Source: Pseudomonadota bacterium (lineage in GTDB: Bacteria; Pseudomonadota; Gammaproteobacteria; Xanthomonadales; Xanthomonadaceae). Taken from it: a DNA stretch of 64,000 bases. The stretch spans positions 170,661 through 234,660 of the forward strand of contig JAFEBV010000006.1 of NCBI GenBank assembly GCA_018242485.1. Direction: 5' to 3'. A program made the translations under genes and the position numbers. Shown here piece by piece: positions 51,104 to 60,559 of the stretch. The notes beneath the pieces are model-generated. The model was not told where the DNA came from, did no database searches, and was given only the letters and a program-made list of their open reading frames with translations. Position 1 is the stretch's first letter. Every line of letters starts with the position of its first letter.

Positions 51104-53476
51104 TCAGTTCCTGAGTGGTTTGCCCGTGGTCAGCGTATGCACGATCCGTTCCTGCGTCTTGGGCATCATCGCCAGCGCCACGAAGTTCTCGCGCTCCAGC
51201 CGCAGCAGCCAGTCTTCATCGACCAGCGAACCGCGATCCACCGCGCCGCCGCACAGCACGGTGGCGATGCGGGTTGCGACCTCGAAATCGTGTTTGGAGA
51301 TGAAGCGGCCTTCGAGCATGTTCACCAGCAGCATCTTGAAGGTGGCGATGCCGACATCGCCGGCGACCGGGATCTGCCGCGCCGGCACCGGCGGTCGCCA
51401 GCCCGAATCGGCCAGTGCGCGCACCTGTGCCTTGGCCACATGCAGCAGTTCGTGGGCGTGGAAGACGATCACGTCGTCCGGGCGCAGCAGGCCCATGTCA
51501 CTGGCTTCCAGCGCGGAAGTCGAGACCTTGGCCATCGCCACGGTTTCGAAATAGGGTTTCAGGCGGGCGAACACGTCGCCGCCGGCACCCGCGGCCAAGC
51601 CGGCGCGGGTGGCGATCTCCTTCAATCCGCCGCCGCCGGGCAACAGGCCCACGCCGGCCTCGACCAGCCCGATATAGCTCTCCAGCGCGGCCACCGTGCG
51701 CGCACTGTGCATCTGGAACTCGCAACCGCCGCCCAGCGCCATTCCGCGCACCGCCGCGACCACCGGCACCTGCGCGTGCTTCATGCGCATGCTGGCGGAC
51801 TGGAAGTTGGAGATCATCGCCGCGAAATCATCGACCTTGCCGCCCTGCAACTGCGCCATCGCGCCCTTGAGGTCGGCGCCGGCGGAGAACGGCTCGCTGT
51901 CCTGCCACAGCACGAGGCCGGCGAAATCCTGTTCGGCGATGCCCACGGCCTTGTGGATGCCGGCGATCACGCCCTCGCTGACGGTGTGCATCTTGGTCTT
52001 GAAGCCGATCACCGCCACCCCGTCGCCGTCGTGCCACATGCGCACGGCATCGTCTTCGAACACCGTGGTGCCCGGCGCGAAGCGCTCGCCCAGCAGCGGA
52101 TCGGGGAAGCGTTGGCGCTGATACACCGGCAGCGCCGAGCGGGGCAGGGACGTGCCCTTGGCCGGGCTGTAGCTGCCGTCCTTGCCATGCACACCGGCGC
52201 GGCCATCGAGCACCCACGCCGGCAGCGGCGCGCTGGACATGGCCTTGCCGGCGGCGATGTCCTCATGGATCCAGCCGGCGACCTGCTGCCAGCCCGCCGC
52301 CTGCCAGGTCTCGAACGGGCCGAGCTTCCAGCCGTAACCCCAGCGGATGGCGAAATCCACGTCACGGGCGGTGTCGGCGATGGACGCCAGATGGAAGGCG
52401 CTGTAGTGGAACAGGTCGCGGAACAGCGCCCACAGGAACTGCGCCTGCGGCTGCGCCGAGCCGCGCAGGGCGGCGAACTTCTCCGCCGGGTTCTTCAGCT
52501 TGAGGATCTCGGCGACCTCGGGCGCGACCTCGCCGCCGCTGGCGCGGTAGCCCTTGCTGGCCGGGTCGAGCACCTGGATTTCCTTGCCGGCCTTGCGGTA
52601 GAAGCCGGCGCCGGCCTTCTGCCCCAACGCGCCCTGCGCGATCAGCGCCTTGAGCAGGTCGGGGACGGCGAAATACGCATGCCACGGGTCGGCAGGCAGG
52701 GTGTCGGCCATGGTGCCGATGACGTGTGCCATGGTGTCCAGCCCGACCACGTCGGCGGTGCGGTAGGTGGCCGACTTCGGGCGGCCGATCGCCGGGCCGG
52801 TCAGCGCATCCACCGCATCGAATCCCAATCCGAACGCCTGGGTGTGGTGGAAGGTCGCCAGCATCGAGAACACGCCGATGCGGTTGCCGATGAAGTTCGG
52901 GGTGTCCTTCGCCCGCACGACGCCTTTGCCGAGCGTCGTCGTCAGGAATGTTTCAAGGTTATCAAGTACATCAGGTGATGTCTTCGAGCAAGGTATCAAC
53001 TCGGCGAGGTGCATGTAGCGCGGCGGGTTGAAGAAATGCAGGCCGCAGAAGCGCGCGTGCAGGGCCGCGTCGAGCACCGAGGCCAGCGCCTCGATCGACA
53101 GCCCCGAGGTGTTGGAGGCGAGGATCGCGTGCGGGGCGACGTGCGGGGCGACCTTGGCGTACAGATCCTTCTTCCAGTCCAGCCGTTCAGCGATGGCCTC
53201 GACGATCAGGTCGCAGCCGGCCAGCAGCGGCAGGTGCTGCTCGTAGTTGGCCGGGACGATGGCGGCGGCGCGCTCTTTGGTCGCCAGCGGGGCGGGCGAA
53301 AGCTTGCCGAGGTGGGCGATGGCTTTGTTGACGATGCCGTTGGCATCGCCGTCCTTGGCCGGCAGGTCGAACAGCACCACGTCCACCCCCGCGTTGGCGA
53401 GGTGGGCGGCGATCTGCGCGCCCATGACACCGGCGCCGAGAACGGCGGCGCGACGTACAAGTAATTTATGAGACAT
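51104..53476 (-). CDS. 3-hydroxyacyl-CoA dehydrogenase/enoyl-CoA hydratase (FadN type)
   Basis: 790 residues from ATG 53476 with GAGGT upstream. The NAD-binding dehydrogenase half comes first (AAVLGAGVMGAQIAAHLANAGVDVVLFDL), with NTSGLSIEALASVL and FCGLHFFNPPRYMHLAELI. A second dehydrogenase domain follows, then the hydratase/isomerase part (WQDSEPFSAGADLKGAM, AVRGMALGGGCEFQMHSART, GLLPGGGGLKEIA). The order is the reverse of E. coli FadB and matches FadN/FadJ-independent bifunctional enzymes. It hydrates enoyl-CoA and oxidises the product to the substrate of the adjacent thiolase. Fatty-acid degradation in the cytosol. Confidence 0.92.
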   Translation of the reverse strand: MSHKLLVRRAAVLGAGVMGAQIAAHLANAGVDVVLFDLPAKDGDANGIVNKAIAHLGKLSPAPLATKERAAAIVPANYEQHLPLLAGCDLIVEAIAERLDWKKDLYAKVAPHVAPHAILASNTSGLSIEALASVLDAALHARFCGLHFFNPPRYMHLAELIPCSKTSPDVLDNLETFLTTTLGKGVVRAKDTPNFIGNRIGVFSMLATFHHTQAFGLGFDAVDALTGPAIGRPKSATYRTADVVGLDTMAHVIGTMADTLPADPWHAYFAVPDLLKALIAQGALGQKAGAGFYRKAGKEIQVLDPASKGYRASGGEVAPEVAEILKLKNPAEKFAALRGSAQPQAQFLWALFRDLFHYSAFHLASIADTARDVDFAIRWGYGWKLGPFETWQAAGWQQVAGWIHEDIAAGKAMSSAPLPAWVLDGRAGVHGKDGSYSPAKGTSLPRSALPVYQRQRFPDPLLGERFAPGTTVFEDDAVRMWHDGDGVAVIGFKTKMHTVSEGVIAGIHKAVGIAEQDFAGLVLWQDSEPFSAGADLKGAMAQLQGGKVDDFAAMISNFQSASMRMKHAQVPVVAAVRGMALGGGCEFQMHSARTVAALESYIGLVEAGVGLLPGGGGLKEIATRAGLAAGAGGDVFARLKPYFETVAMAKVSTSALEASDMGLLRPDDVIVFHAHELLHVAKAQVRALADSGWRPPVPARQIPVAGDVGIATFKMLLVNMLEGRFISKHDFEVATRIATVLCGGAVDRGSLVDEDWLLRLERENFVALAMMPKTQERIVHTLTTGKPLRN

Positions 53477-53577
53477 GATTTCTACCTCATTGTAATATAG
53501 ATGTATTTTGTATTTTATTTACTGAAATGCAGGGCTATGCGCGGGTGATCAAAAATGATTTGCAGCGAGTAGAACAC

Positions 53578-53693
53578 TCCCTCCCCCGCCTGCGGGGGAG
53601 GGTTGGGGTGGGGGCTGGCACATTGAAAGATCCCCCCATCCCAGCCTTCATTCCCCCATCCCAGCCTTCCCCCGCAAGCGGGGGAAGGAGCCC
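53578..53693. repeat. Inverted pair of REP-type elements
   Basis: The left copy 53578-53616 (CCCTCCCCCGCCTGCGGGGGAGGG then GGGGTGGGG) faces a right copy at 53631-53693 ending CTTCCCCCGCAAGCGGGGGAAGG. In the right copy CCCCATCCCAGCCTTC is repeated in tandem. It fills most of the gap between the dehydrogenase and the regulator gene. Confidence 0.7.
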
Positions 53694-53726
53694 GTACTGA
53701 ACGGGCGAAGGACACACTCATTGCGC

Positions 53727-54350
53727 TCATGCGCCGCGCAACCCGGCTGCGGCGAAGCGGATCAAGGCCGTGGCGGCGCGCTGGCAATGGGCCTTCTCGG
53801 ACGCTCCGCCGTGGCGCCGGATCAGCCCGAAATCGGCCATCGCGTAGGTCAGCGCCCCGGCGGTGAAATCCAGCCGCCAATGCAACTCCTCCTTGCCGAT
53901 CCCGGGCAGGCAGGCCGCGATGGCCTTGGAGAACTCGCGCATCACGTGGCCGTAGTTGTCGGAGAGGAACTTGCGCAGCCGCTCGTTCTTCTCGGCATAG
54001 GCACGCGCGAGCACGCGCACGAAAGCCGAGCCGCCGTGGCGATCCATGCTCAGCGCCAGCGCCGGCTCGATGAAGGCGGCGAGGATCGGTTCCAACGCGC
54101 CCGGCTGGCTGGCCTGCGCCGCGCGCAGGGCGGACAGACGCTGCTCGCTCAGCTCGTCCAGCCGCCGCCGGAACACCTCGGCGACGAGGTTCTCCTTGGA
54201 TCCGAAGTGGTAGTTGACCGCCGCGACATTGACCTCGGCGTGCGCGGTGACCTGCCGCAGCGAGGTGCCGGCGAAGCCGAACTGCGCGAACAGTTCCTCG
54301 GCGGCGCCGAGGATGCGCTGCTTGGTCGAAAAATGGGTGGTCGCCGACAC
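53727..54350 (-). CDS. TetR/AcrR-family regulator, PsrA-like
   Basis: 207 residues. The TetR DNA-binding domain at the N-terminus reads TKQRILGAAEELFAQFGFAGTSLRQVTAHAEVNVAAVNYHFGSKENLV, close to PsrA/FadR-type repressors that respond to acyl-CoA. The C-terminal ligand domain (PGALEPILAAFIEPALAL to KAIAACLPGIGKEELHWRLDF) fits the same group. Start ATG 54350. A perfect palindrome with GAAAC-N4-GTTTC lies 13 bases upstream, suggesting autoregulation. Its neighbours are the beta-oxidation genes in the same orientation, so control of fatty-acid breakdown is inferred. No second copy of the palindrome is seen in front of the dehydrogenase gene. Confidence 0.88.
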   Translation of the reverse strand: MSATTHFSTKQRILGAAEELFAQFGFAGTSLRQVTAHAEVNVAAVNYHFGSKENLVAEVFRRRLDELSEQRLSALRAAQASQPGALEPILAAFIEPALALSMDRHGGSAFVRVLARAYAEKNERLRKFLSDNYGHVMREFSKAIAACLPGIGKEELHWRLDFTAGALTYAMADFGLIRRHGGASEKAHCQRAATALIRFAAAGLRGA

Positions 54351-54362
54351 GCAAAAACATCC

Positions 54363-54384
54363 GATTGAAACGAACGTTTCAATC
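54363..54384. promoter_or_regulatory. Perfect 22-bp palindromic operator upstream of TetR-family gene
   Basis: GATTGAAACG-AA-CGTTTCAATC has 10-bp perfect arms. The core GAAAC-N4-GTTTC resembles the PsrA box of pseudomonads (AAAC-N2-4-GTTT). Its position just before ATG 54350 would block transcription of the regulator gene. Confidence 0.7.
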
Positions 54385-55054
54385 TAGGCGATGCGGGGCG
54401 GGGCGTCAAGGTTGGGGTTGGTCAAGCCGCTGGATTGCATCGTCACTTTCAGCCGGAAGGATGGGATGGGTGTCGACGTACTCGCCCGATACACACGCAC
54501 TTTCGACAGATCCAATTCCGGCAAGCCTCGCTCTGATGGTTAGTTCTAGTCGCGCGCCAACTGGGGGGCGCTTGCGCGTGCAAGCTGCCTTCCGTCGTCG
54601 TTCTCCTGAAGGCGGATGCGGTGGAGCAGGGTAATTTTGCGCAGTTGGCGCCAACAGAAACGTTAAATATATCTACGCAAGTAGAATTATCTAACATAAA
54701 ATATTGCGGCACAATAAAATATTAATTCTATATGATACAAATAGATATGAATAATATTTGGTTGTATTACGAAATATTTGCTGTTACGCAACATATCATT
54801 ACAAAATAGTAATGACATTGTGGAAAAATTTCGCTCTAGCTTGACTCGTCACGATGAAGCGTGATCCGCGTCGCGAAAGCGCCGAAGGCGACCCGAGGAT
54901 GTCTCCCGGGTCGACATGACAACGCTCGCCACTACCAGACCGTGCTTGTCGCGGTCGACGGGGGCGGCTTGCCGAAATTGCCTTGCCGTACGTAGTGCGC
55001 CTCACAGCCACCCATCGAAACAGCCGTGTCCACCAACCTCGGGGATCTCCACTC
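54385..55054. other. AT-rich intergenic region upstream of M4 protease
   Basis: No gene is supported in these 670 bases. 54655-54835 is strikingly A+T-rich against the surrounding DNA. It contains a 7-bp-arm palindrome TCATTAC-AAAATA-GTAATGA at 54796-54815 and a TTGACT at 54841 that could be a -35 box, with no clear -10. It probably holds the promoter and control sites of the protease gene. Confidence 0.5.
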
Positions 55055-57304
55055 ATGAATGCCATGCGCAACCCAGCTCTCGGTGCACTCACCCTCGCCA
55101 CGTCACTCGCCCTGCTGGCCTGCGGCATGTCGGCGCAAGCCGCCACCCGCATCGACCTGCACGGTCAGAATCTGGTCTCGCTCAACGGTGCCTACAAGGC
55201 CGCCATCGCCAAGGCGGGAGCAACGGCCACGCCGGCTGTGCGCCACGCCGCCATGCTCGGTCTGGAATCGCAGTCCAGCCTGCAAGTGCTGACCTTCAAT
55301 CAGGACAAGGACGGCACGAAACACTATCGCTACCAGCAAACCTTCCGCGGCATCCCGGTCTGGGGCGAGCAGGTGATCGTGAGCGAGGGCAGGGACGGTT
55401 CGATCCGCAATATGTTCGGGCGTTCGATCCGTGGTTTGGCCGGCGATCTGCATCAGGGCCAAGCCTTGATCGCACCCGCGAATGCCATGGCTGCCGCCAG
55501 GCAGGCTGCGCTGGGTGGTCAGGCGGCGTCGATGGTTGTGCGCAGCGAGAGCAACCGGCAGATGATCTACCTCGATCGCTCAGGCAGCGCATCGATGGTG
55601 TACGTGGTGAGCTTCTTCGCCGATACCGCCAAGGGCGGCCATCCGACCCGTCCGTTCGTGATCCTCGATGCGCGCACGGGAACCGTGATCCAGAAGTGGG
55701 ACGGGTTGACCACCGACCAGATCGGTACCGGTCCCGGCGGCAACCAGAAGACCGGCCAGTACGAGTGGGGTTCGGGCGGCCGCTACGGCTTTCTGGATGT
55801 CGCCCAGAGCGGCAGCACCTGCACCATGAACAACGCCAATGTGAAGTCGGTCAACCTCAACGGTGCGACCAGCGGCACCACGGCGTGGTCTTACGCCTGC
55901 CCGCGCAACACCACCAAGGCGATCAATGGCGCCTATGCACCCATCAACGACGCCCACTATTTCGGCAGCATGATCACCGGCATGTACCCGGCCTATACCG
56001 GCTACAACGCGCTGAGCTTCCAGTTGGTGATGCGCACGCATTACAGCTCCAGCTACGAGAACGCCTTCTGGGACGGCTCGACGATGAGCTTCGGCGACGG
56101 TGCCAGCACGTTCTACCCGCTGGTCAGCGTGGACGTGGCCGGCCACGAGGTTTCACACGGCTTCACCGAGCAGCATTCCAACCTGACCTACTCGGGCCAG
56201 TCCGGCGGCATGAACGAAGCCTTCTCGGACATGGGCGGCGAGGCCACCGAGTACTACTGGAAGGGCAGCAACGACTTCCTCGTCGGCCCGGAAGTGTTCA
56301 AGGCCAGCGGCGCACTGCGCTACATGTGCAACCCGACCCAGGATGGCAGTTCCATCGACAACGCCGCCAACTACACCAGCAGCCTCGACGTGCACTACTC
56401 CTCGGGCGTGTACAACAAGGCGTTCTGCACGCTGGCCCAGACCTCCGGCTGGAACACGCCGACGGCCTTCAAGGTGTTCGCGCGCGCCAACGCGCTGTAC
56501 TGGACGGCCAGCAGCACCTTCAATTCGGGCGCTTGTGGCGTTGAAACCGCCGCGACCGATCTGGGCTTGACCAAGGCCGACGTCACCTCGGCCTTCAATG
56601 CGGTCGGCGTGAGCTGCTCGGGCGGCGGCGGTGGTGGCGGCACCAGCGGCGGCGTGCTGAGCAACGGTGTCGCGGCGACCGGCATCAACAATGCAACGGG
56701 TGCCTCAGCCAACTACACGATGGCCGTACCGGCTGGCGCGACCGGGCTGAAGTTCGTGATGTCCGGCGGTACCGGCGATGCCGACATGTACGTGAAATTC
56801 GGATCCGCGCCGACCGATACGTCCTACGACTGCCGTCCGTATGTGTCCGGCAACGCGGAAACCTGCACCATCGCCACCGCGCAGGCCGGCACCTACTATG
56901 TGCGCGTCAAGGCTTACTCCGCCTACAGCGGTGTGTCTCTGACCGGCAGCTACACCACGGGTGGCGGTGGCGGCGGTGGTGGTAGCGGTACGGTGTTGAG
57001 CAGCGGCGTACCGGTGTCGCTCGCATCGGTTGCAACCAATGGCGTGTCGCCGAACTACACGATCGCGGTACCTGCCGGCAAGACCAAGCTCGTCGTGGCG
57101 ATCTCCGGTGGCACCGGCGATGCCGACCTGTACGTTCGCAAGGGCTCGGCACCGACCTCCGCCACCTACGACTGCCGTCCGTATCTTTCCGGCAATGCGG
57201 AAACCTGCACCTTCAATTCACCCGCGGCGGCCACGTACTACATCAACGTGCGTGCCTACTCCGCGTTCTCCGGAGTCAGCCTCAAGGCGACGATCTCGCC
57301 CTGA
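55055..57304 (+). CDS. Secreted M4-family zinc metalloprotease with two PPC domains
   Basis: 749 residues from ATG 55055. A signal peptide (about 1-29, ending SAQA) is followed by an FTP/PepSY-type propeptide (LTFNQDKDGTKHYRYQQTFRGIPVWGEQVIV) that inhibits and folds the enzyme. The thermolysin-like catalytic domain has zinc motif HEVSH (His364, Glu365, His368) and GGMNEAFSD (third ligand Glu388), plus the conserved VHYSSGVYNKAF. Two C-terminal pre-peptidase (PPC) domains follow (about 533-635 and 647-749), each with GGTGDADMYV or GGTGDADLYV and a Cys pair. Gly-rich linkers separate them. PPC domains are usually removed on secretion and aid export or substrate binding. An extracellular protease of the type II secretion route is inferred. 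Confidence 0.95.
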   Translation: MNAMRNPALGALTLATSLALLACGMSAQAATRIDLHGQNLVSLNGAYKAAIAKAGATATPAVRHAAMLGLESQSSLQVLTFNQDKDGTKHYRYQQTFRGIPVWGEQVIVSEGRDGSIRNMFGRSIRGLAGDLHQGQALIAPANAMAAARQAALGGQAASMVVRSESNRQMIYLDRSGSASMVYVVSFFADTAKGGHPTRPFVILDARTGTVIQKWDGLTTDQIGTGPGGNQKTGQYEWGSGGRYGFLDVAQSGSTCTMNNANVKSVNLNGATSGTTAWSYACPRNTTKAINGAYAPINDAHYFGSMITGMYPAYTGYNALSFQLVMRTHYSSSYENAFWDGSTMSFGDGASTFYPLVSVDVAGHEVSHGFTEQHSNLTYSGQSGGMNEAFSDMGGEATEYYWKGSNDFLVGPEVFKASGALRYMCNPTQDGSSIDNAANYTSSLDVHYSSGVYNKAFCTLAQTSGWNTPTAFKVFARANALYWTASSTFNSGACGVETAATDLGLTKADVTSAFNAVGVSCSGGGGGGGTSGGVLSNGVAATGINNATGASANYTMAVPAGATGLKFVMSGGTGDADMYVKFGSAPTDTSYDCRPYVSGNAETCTIATAQAGTYYVRVKAYSAYSGVSLTGSYTTGGGGGGGGSGTVLSSGVPVSLASVATNGVSPNYTIAVPAGKTKLVVAISGGTGDADLYVRKGSAPTSATYDCRPYLSGNAETCTFNSPAAATYYINVRAYSAFSGVSLKATISP

Positions 57305-57316
57305 TGCGTGACAAGT

Positions 57317-57399
57317 CCCCTGCGAAAGCAGGGGGCTTGCTTCAAGCTGTTGTGTCAAACCCCGATTGGCCCCGGCGCGCAAGCGCCGGGGATTTTTTT
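57317..57399 (+). terminator. Double terminator after the M4 protease
   Basis: First hairpin CCCCTGC-GAAA-GCAGGGG (57317-57334). Second hairpin CCCCGGCGC-GCAA-GCGCCGGGG (57370-57391) is followed by A and seven Ts, a textbook intrinsic terminator. Confidence 0.9.
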
Positions 57400-57502
57400 G
57401 AATCGGCGCCCGGTTGCCATGCTGCCAATGCCGCGCTTGACCCGAACCGGACGTGCGGATTATCCTGCGCGCCCTTCGGACGCTTCCGATATTGTCCTTC
57501 AA

Positions 57503-57577
57503 GGGCGGTTAGCTCAGCGGTAGAGCACTGCTTTCACACGGCAGGGGTCACAGGTTCAAGCCCTGTACCGCCCACCA
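57503..57577 (+). tRNA. tRNA-Val(CAC)
   Basis: 75 bases including an encoded CCA. The acceptor GGGCGGT pairs with ACCGCCC. D-arm GCTCAGCGGTAGAGC, anticodon stem CTGCT/GGCAG with loop TTCACAC (anticodon CAC) and T-arm GGTTCAAGCC are all present. It reads GUG. Confidence 0.96.
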
Positions 57578-57595
57578 ATAGAAACAAAGACTTAG

Positions 57596-57618
57596 GCCAT
57601 CCGCGAGGATGGCTTTTT
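57596..57618 (+). terminator. Terminator after tRNA-Val
   Basis: GCCATCC-GCGA-GGATGGC is a 7-bp perfect stem followed by five Ts, 18 bases after the tRNA end. Confidence 0.85.
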
Positions 57619-57638
57619 CGTTCGTGGTCTAGCGGGAT

Positions 57639-57880
57639 GTTGAAAAAGTGCGTTTCCCCTCCTTCGCGGGGGCAGGCTCTGCACTTTTTCAACTCGCCGA
57701 GTCCGGCGCATGTATGCATGCCATCCTTGGCATGCACCCTGCGGGCCAGTCTGCGGCTGTTCACATCCACCTTCGGTGGATGTGTCCGGACTCGGCTCCA
57801 CGGATCAAGCATCGCGTTCTTGACCCGCCTGCGAGCCATCCTTGGTTCGCGTTGGCAGGCTGTTTTTCAACAGCCTGCCA
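57639..57880. other. Multi-hairpin intergenic segment between tRNA-Val and ndk
   Basis: There is no gene. Perfect inverted repeats are stacked and nested. GTTGAAAAAGTGC (57639-57651) pairs with 57681-57693. GCCGAGTCCGG (57696-57706) pairs with 57786-57796. Inside that pair are GCATGCCA-TCCT-TGGCATGC (57716-57735) and CACATCCACC-TTC-GGTGGATGTG (57762-57784). Further on is TGGCAGGCTGTT-TTTC-AACAGCCTGCCA (57853-57880). It could be a structured RNA, a non-autonomous repeat element or a chromosome-structure site. Orientation unknown. Confidence 0.55.
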
Positions 57881-58001
57881 GGCGGGGCAGGCAGACAGCG
57901 TGTTATCCTTCGTCCTTGGCACAGGTCTGGATGAAATCTTCACGCCATTCGTGGAGTCCATCCCAACCCATTGTTTCATTTGATATCACCGGAGCATTCG
58001 C

Positions 58002-58427
58002 ATGGCGCTGGAGCGCACGTTGTCGATCATCAAGCCCGATGCGGTCGGCAAGAACGTGATCGGCAAGATCTATTCCCGTTTCGAGACCAACGGCCTGAGG
58101 GTCGTGGCTGCGAAGATGAAGCATCTGTCCACCAAGGAAGCCGAAGGCTTCTACGCGGTGCATAGCGAACGCCCGTTCTTCCGCCCGCTGGTGGAGTTCA
58201 TGACCTCCGGCCCGGTGATGATCCAGGTGCTGGAAGGCGAGAACGCGGTGCTCAAGAACCGCGAGCTGATGGGCGCCACCAACCCGAAGGATGCCGTGCC
58301 GGGCACGATCCGTGCCGATTTCGCGCAGTCCATCGACGCCAATGCGGTGCATGGTTCGGATTCGCTGGAGAACGCCGCCATCGAAGCTGCGTATTTCTTC
58401 AGCAGCACCGAGTTGTGCCCGCGCTGA
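58002..58427 (+). CDS. ndk: Nucleoside diphosphate kinase
   Basis: 141 residues from ATG 58002 with CCGGAG upstream. It balances NTP and dNTP pools by phosphotransfer through His117 in NAVHGSDS. The start [18 protein letters not shown] and [14 protein letters not shown] are typical. It is complete and of family length. rlmN begins 10 bases after its stop, forming the usual ndk-rlmN-pilW order. Confidence 0.97.
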   Translation: MALERTLSIIKPDAVGKNVIGKIYSRFETNGLRVVAAKMKHLSTKEAEGFYAVHSERPFFRPLVEFMTSGPVMIQVLEGENAVLKNRELMGATNPKDAVPGTIRADFAQSIDANAVHGSDSLENAAIEAAYFFSSTELCPR

Positions 58428-58437
58428 ACACGCCGCC

Positions 58438-59634
58438 GTGACGACAGTCATCCCGCTCGCCGACCCTGTTGCAACGGCTCCAGCCTTGGTCAATCTGCTG
58501 GGGCTGGATCGGGCGGGCATGGTCGCGCTGTTCGCCAGCTTGGGTGAACCGCGTTACCGCGCCGAGCAGGTGATGAAGTGGATCCACCATCGCCACGAAA
58601 CCGATTTCGCGGCGATGACCGATCTCGGCAAGCCGCTGCGCGCCAAGCTCGAAGCGGCTTGCGTGGTGCAGCCGCCGAAGGTGCTGTTCGACAAGCCTTC
58701 AGCCGATGGCACCCACAAGTGGCTGCTGGGCATGGACGGCGGCAATGCCATCGAAACCGTGTTCATTCCCGACAAGGGCAGGGGCACGCTGTGCGTGTCT
58801 TCGCAGGTGGGCTGCGCGCTGGCCTGCACGTTCTGTTCGACCGGCGCGCAGGGTTTCAACAGAAACCTTTCGGTGGCCGAGATCGTCGGTCAAGTATGGG
58901 TGGCGGCCAAGCATCTGGGCAACGTGCCGCATCGCCAGCGCAAGCTCACCAACGTGGTTATGATGGGCATGGGCGAGCCGCTGCTGAACTTCGAGAACGT
59001 GGTGCCGGCGATGAGCGTGATGTGCGACGACCTCGGCTTCGGACTCGCCAACAAGCGGGTGACGCTTTCGACCTCCGGGCTGGTGCCGATGATCGACAGG
59101 CTCTCCGAGGCATCCGACGTATCGCTTGCGGTCTCCCTGCACGCCCCCACCGACGAGTTGCGCACGCAGTTGATGCCGATCAACAGGAAATATCCGATCG
59201 CCGAACTGCTGGCTGCCTGCCTGCGCTACGCGCAGCGCAAGCAACGCACGTCGATCACCTTCGAATACACCCTGATGCGCGGCGTCAACGACAGCCCCGT
59301 GCAAGCGCGTGCGCTGGCGAAACTGATGCGCGGCTTCAACGCGAAACTGCAGCGCGAGAACGCGGCGAAGGTGAACCTGATTCCGTTCAACCCCTTCCCC
59401 GGAACGGGTTACACGCGGCCTGCGGACGAGGACATTCGCGCCTTCCAGACCCTGCTGTTGCGCGATCATGTGTTGACCACCGTGCGCCGCACACGCGGCG
59501 ACGACATCGACGCGGCCTGCGGGCAGCTCAAGGGCAGGGTGCTCGACCGTACCCGCCGTCAGGAACGCCAGCGGCGCAAACACGAAAGCGCCATCCCTCA
59601 ACAATCTACGGGAGAAGTCGATGCGGCTGCGTGA
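58438..59634 (+). CDS. rlmN: Dual-specificity RNA methyltransferase (23S rRNA A2503, tRNA A37)
   Basis: 398 residues from GTG 58438; a Met start at 58519 would be shorter. It is a radical SAM enzyme that makes m2A2503 in 23S rRNA and m2A37 in some tRNAs. The iron-sulfur motif is CALACTFC (Cys126, 130, 133) in [24 protein letters not shown]. The second catalytic Cys lies near residue 361 (DIDAACGQL). Landmarks [17 protein letters not shown] and [14 protein letters not shown] are present. The 3' end overlaps pilW by 14 bases. Confidence 0.96.
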   Translation: MTTVIPLADPVATAPALVNLLGLDRAGMVALFASLGEPRYRAEQVMKWIHHRHETDFAAMTDLGKPLRAKLEAACVVQPPKVLFDKPSADGTHKWLLGMDGGNAIETVFIPDKGRGTLCVSSQVGCALACTFCSTGAQGFNRNLSVAEIVGQVWVAAKHLGNVPHRQRKLTNVVMMGMGEPLLNFENVVPAMSVMCDDLGFGLANKRVTLSTSGLVPMIDRLSEASDVSLAVSLHAPTDELRTQLMPINRKYPIAELLAACLRYAQRKQRTSITFEYTLMRGVNDSPVQARALAKLMRGFNAKLQRENAAKVNLIPFNPFPGTGYTRPADEDIRAFQTLLLRDHVLTTVRRTRGDDIDAACGQLKGRVLDRTRRQERQRRKHESAIPQQSTGEVDAAA

Positions 59635-60412
59635 TGTGGGTTTGCTCACCGCTACCTTTCTCGCCCTCGCACTGCTGGCTGGCTGCCATCGTGCGAAAAA
59701 CCAGAACCCGTATTTCTACAGCACCCAGCAGGACGTGCCGAAGTTCAAGTCCAATGCGGACACGCCGCACGCGATCGCGCAGAACGAAATCGCGCTGGCG
59801 CAGGAATACATCAAGATGGGCAAGTACGACGTCGCCCTGACGCGATTGCAGAACGCAGTCAAGGTCGAGCCGAACTCTCCGGACGGCTATACCGTGCTGG
59901 GGTTGCTCTACGAGCGCATCAACCGCCCCGAACTGGCCGAGGCCAATTATGCCAAGGCGGTGAAACTGGCGCCGGACAAGGGCGACATGCTCAACAACTA
60001 CGGCGCCTGGCTGTGCCGCTCCGGCCACCCGGCGCAGGCCGACGCGCAATTCCGCAAGGCGCTGGCCGACCCCTTCTACCAGACGCCGACCTTGGCGATG
60101 GGCAATGCGGCGATGTGCGCGTTGAAGGCTGGGAATACCGCGTTGGCCGAAGGCTATGCCCGGCAGACCCTTGCGCTGCAATCCAACAACATCGATGCGA
60201 TGCAGATGCTGGCCGATCTCGCCTACCAGCGCGGCGACTACATGAATGCCCGCGCGTTCGTCGAGCGCTACCTCGCCACCGGGCAGTATTCGCCGGCGGT
60301 GCTCGAACTGGGCGCGAAGATCGAGGAGAAGCTGGGCGATCCGGCTGCAGCGAGATCCTACCGGGCGCGCATCGCCTCCGATGCGCCGCCGCCAGCCCCA
60401 AGTCAGAATTGA
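59621..60412 (+). CDS. pilW: Type IV pilus assembly lipoprotein PilW/PilF
   Basis: 263 residues. The lipobox LALLAGC gives lipidated Cys22. TPR repeats follow: [41 protein letters not shown] and [40 protein letters not shown] Pro-rich end closes the protein. It is the pilotin that places the PilQ secretin in the outer membrane for pilus extrusion. In related genomes the next genes are often rodZ, ispG and hisS; here a 147-base gap leads straight to yfgM. Confidence 0.92.
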   Translation: MRLRDVGLLTATFLALALLAGCHRAKNQNPYFYSTQQDVPKFKSNADTPHAIAQNEIALAQEYIKMGKYDVALTRLQNAVKVEPNSPDGYTVLGLLYERINRPELAEANYAKAVKLAPDKGDMLNNYGAWLCRSGHPAQADAQFRKALADPFYQTPTLAMGNAAMCALKAGNTALAEGYARQTLALQSNNIDAMQMLADLAYQRGDYMNARAFVERYLATGQYSPAVLELGAKIEEKLGDPAAARSYRARIASDAPPPAPSQN

Positions 60413-60559
60413 CCTCCTTCGGCACCCGCGGCAGGCCTGCTTTGCGCTATCCTCCCGCGGCTTGCCGATCCGCGCTGGCTGACAGGCCTCGAACCGTCTC
60501 TGCAGCGCGCATCCCGATCAACCGAACCGCGCCCGATCAGGGCGCCGAGCAATGACAGC

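Noticed and set aside
57639..57880. CRISPR array or tandem-repeat locus
   Set aside because: The repeats are inverted and unequal in sequence and length, with no regular direct repeat/spacer pattern and no cas gene nearby.
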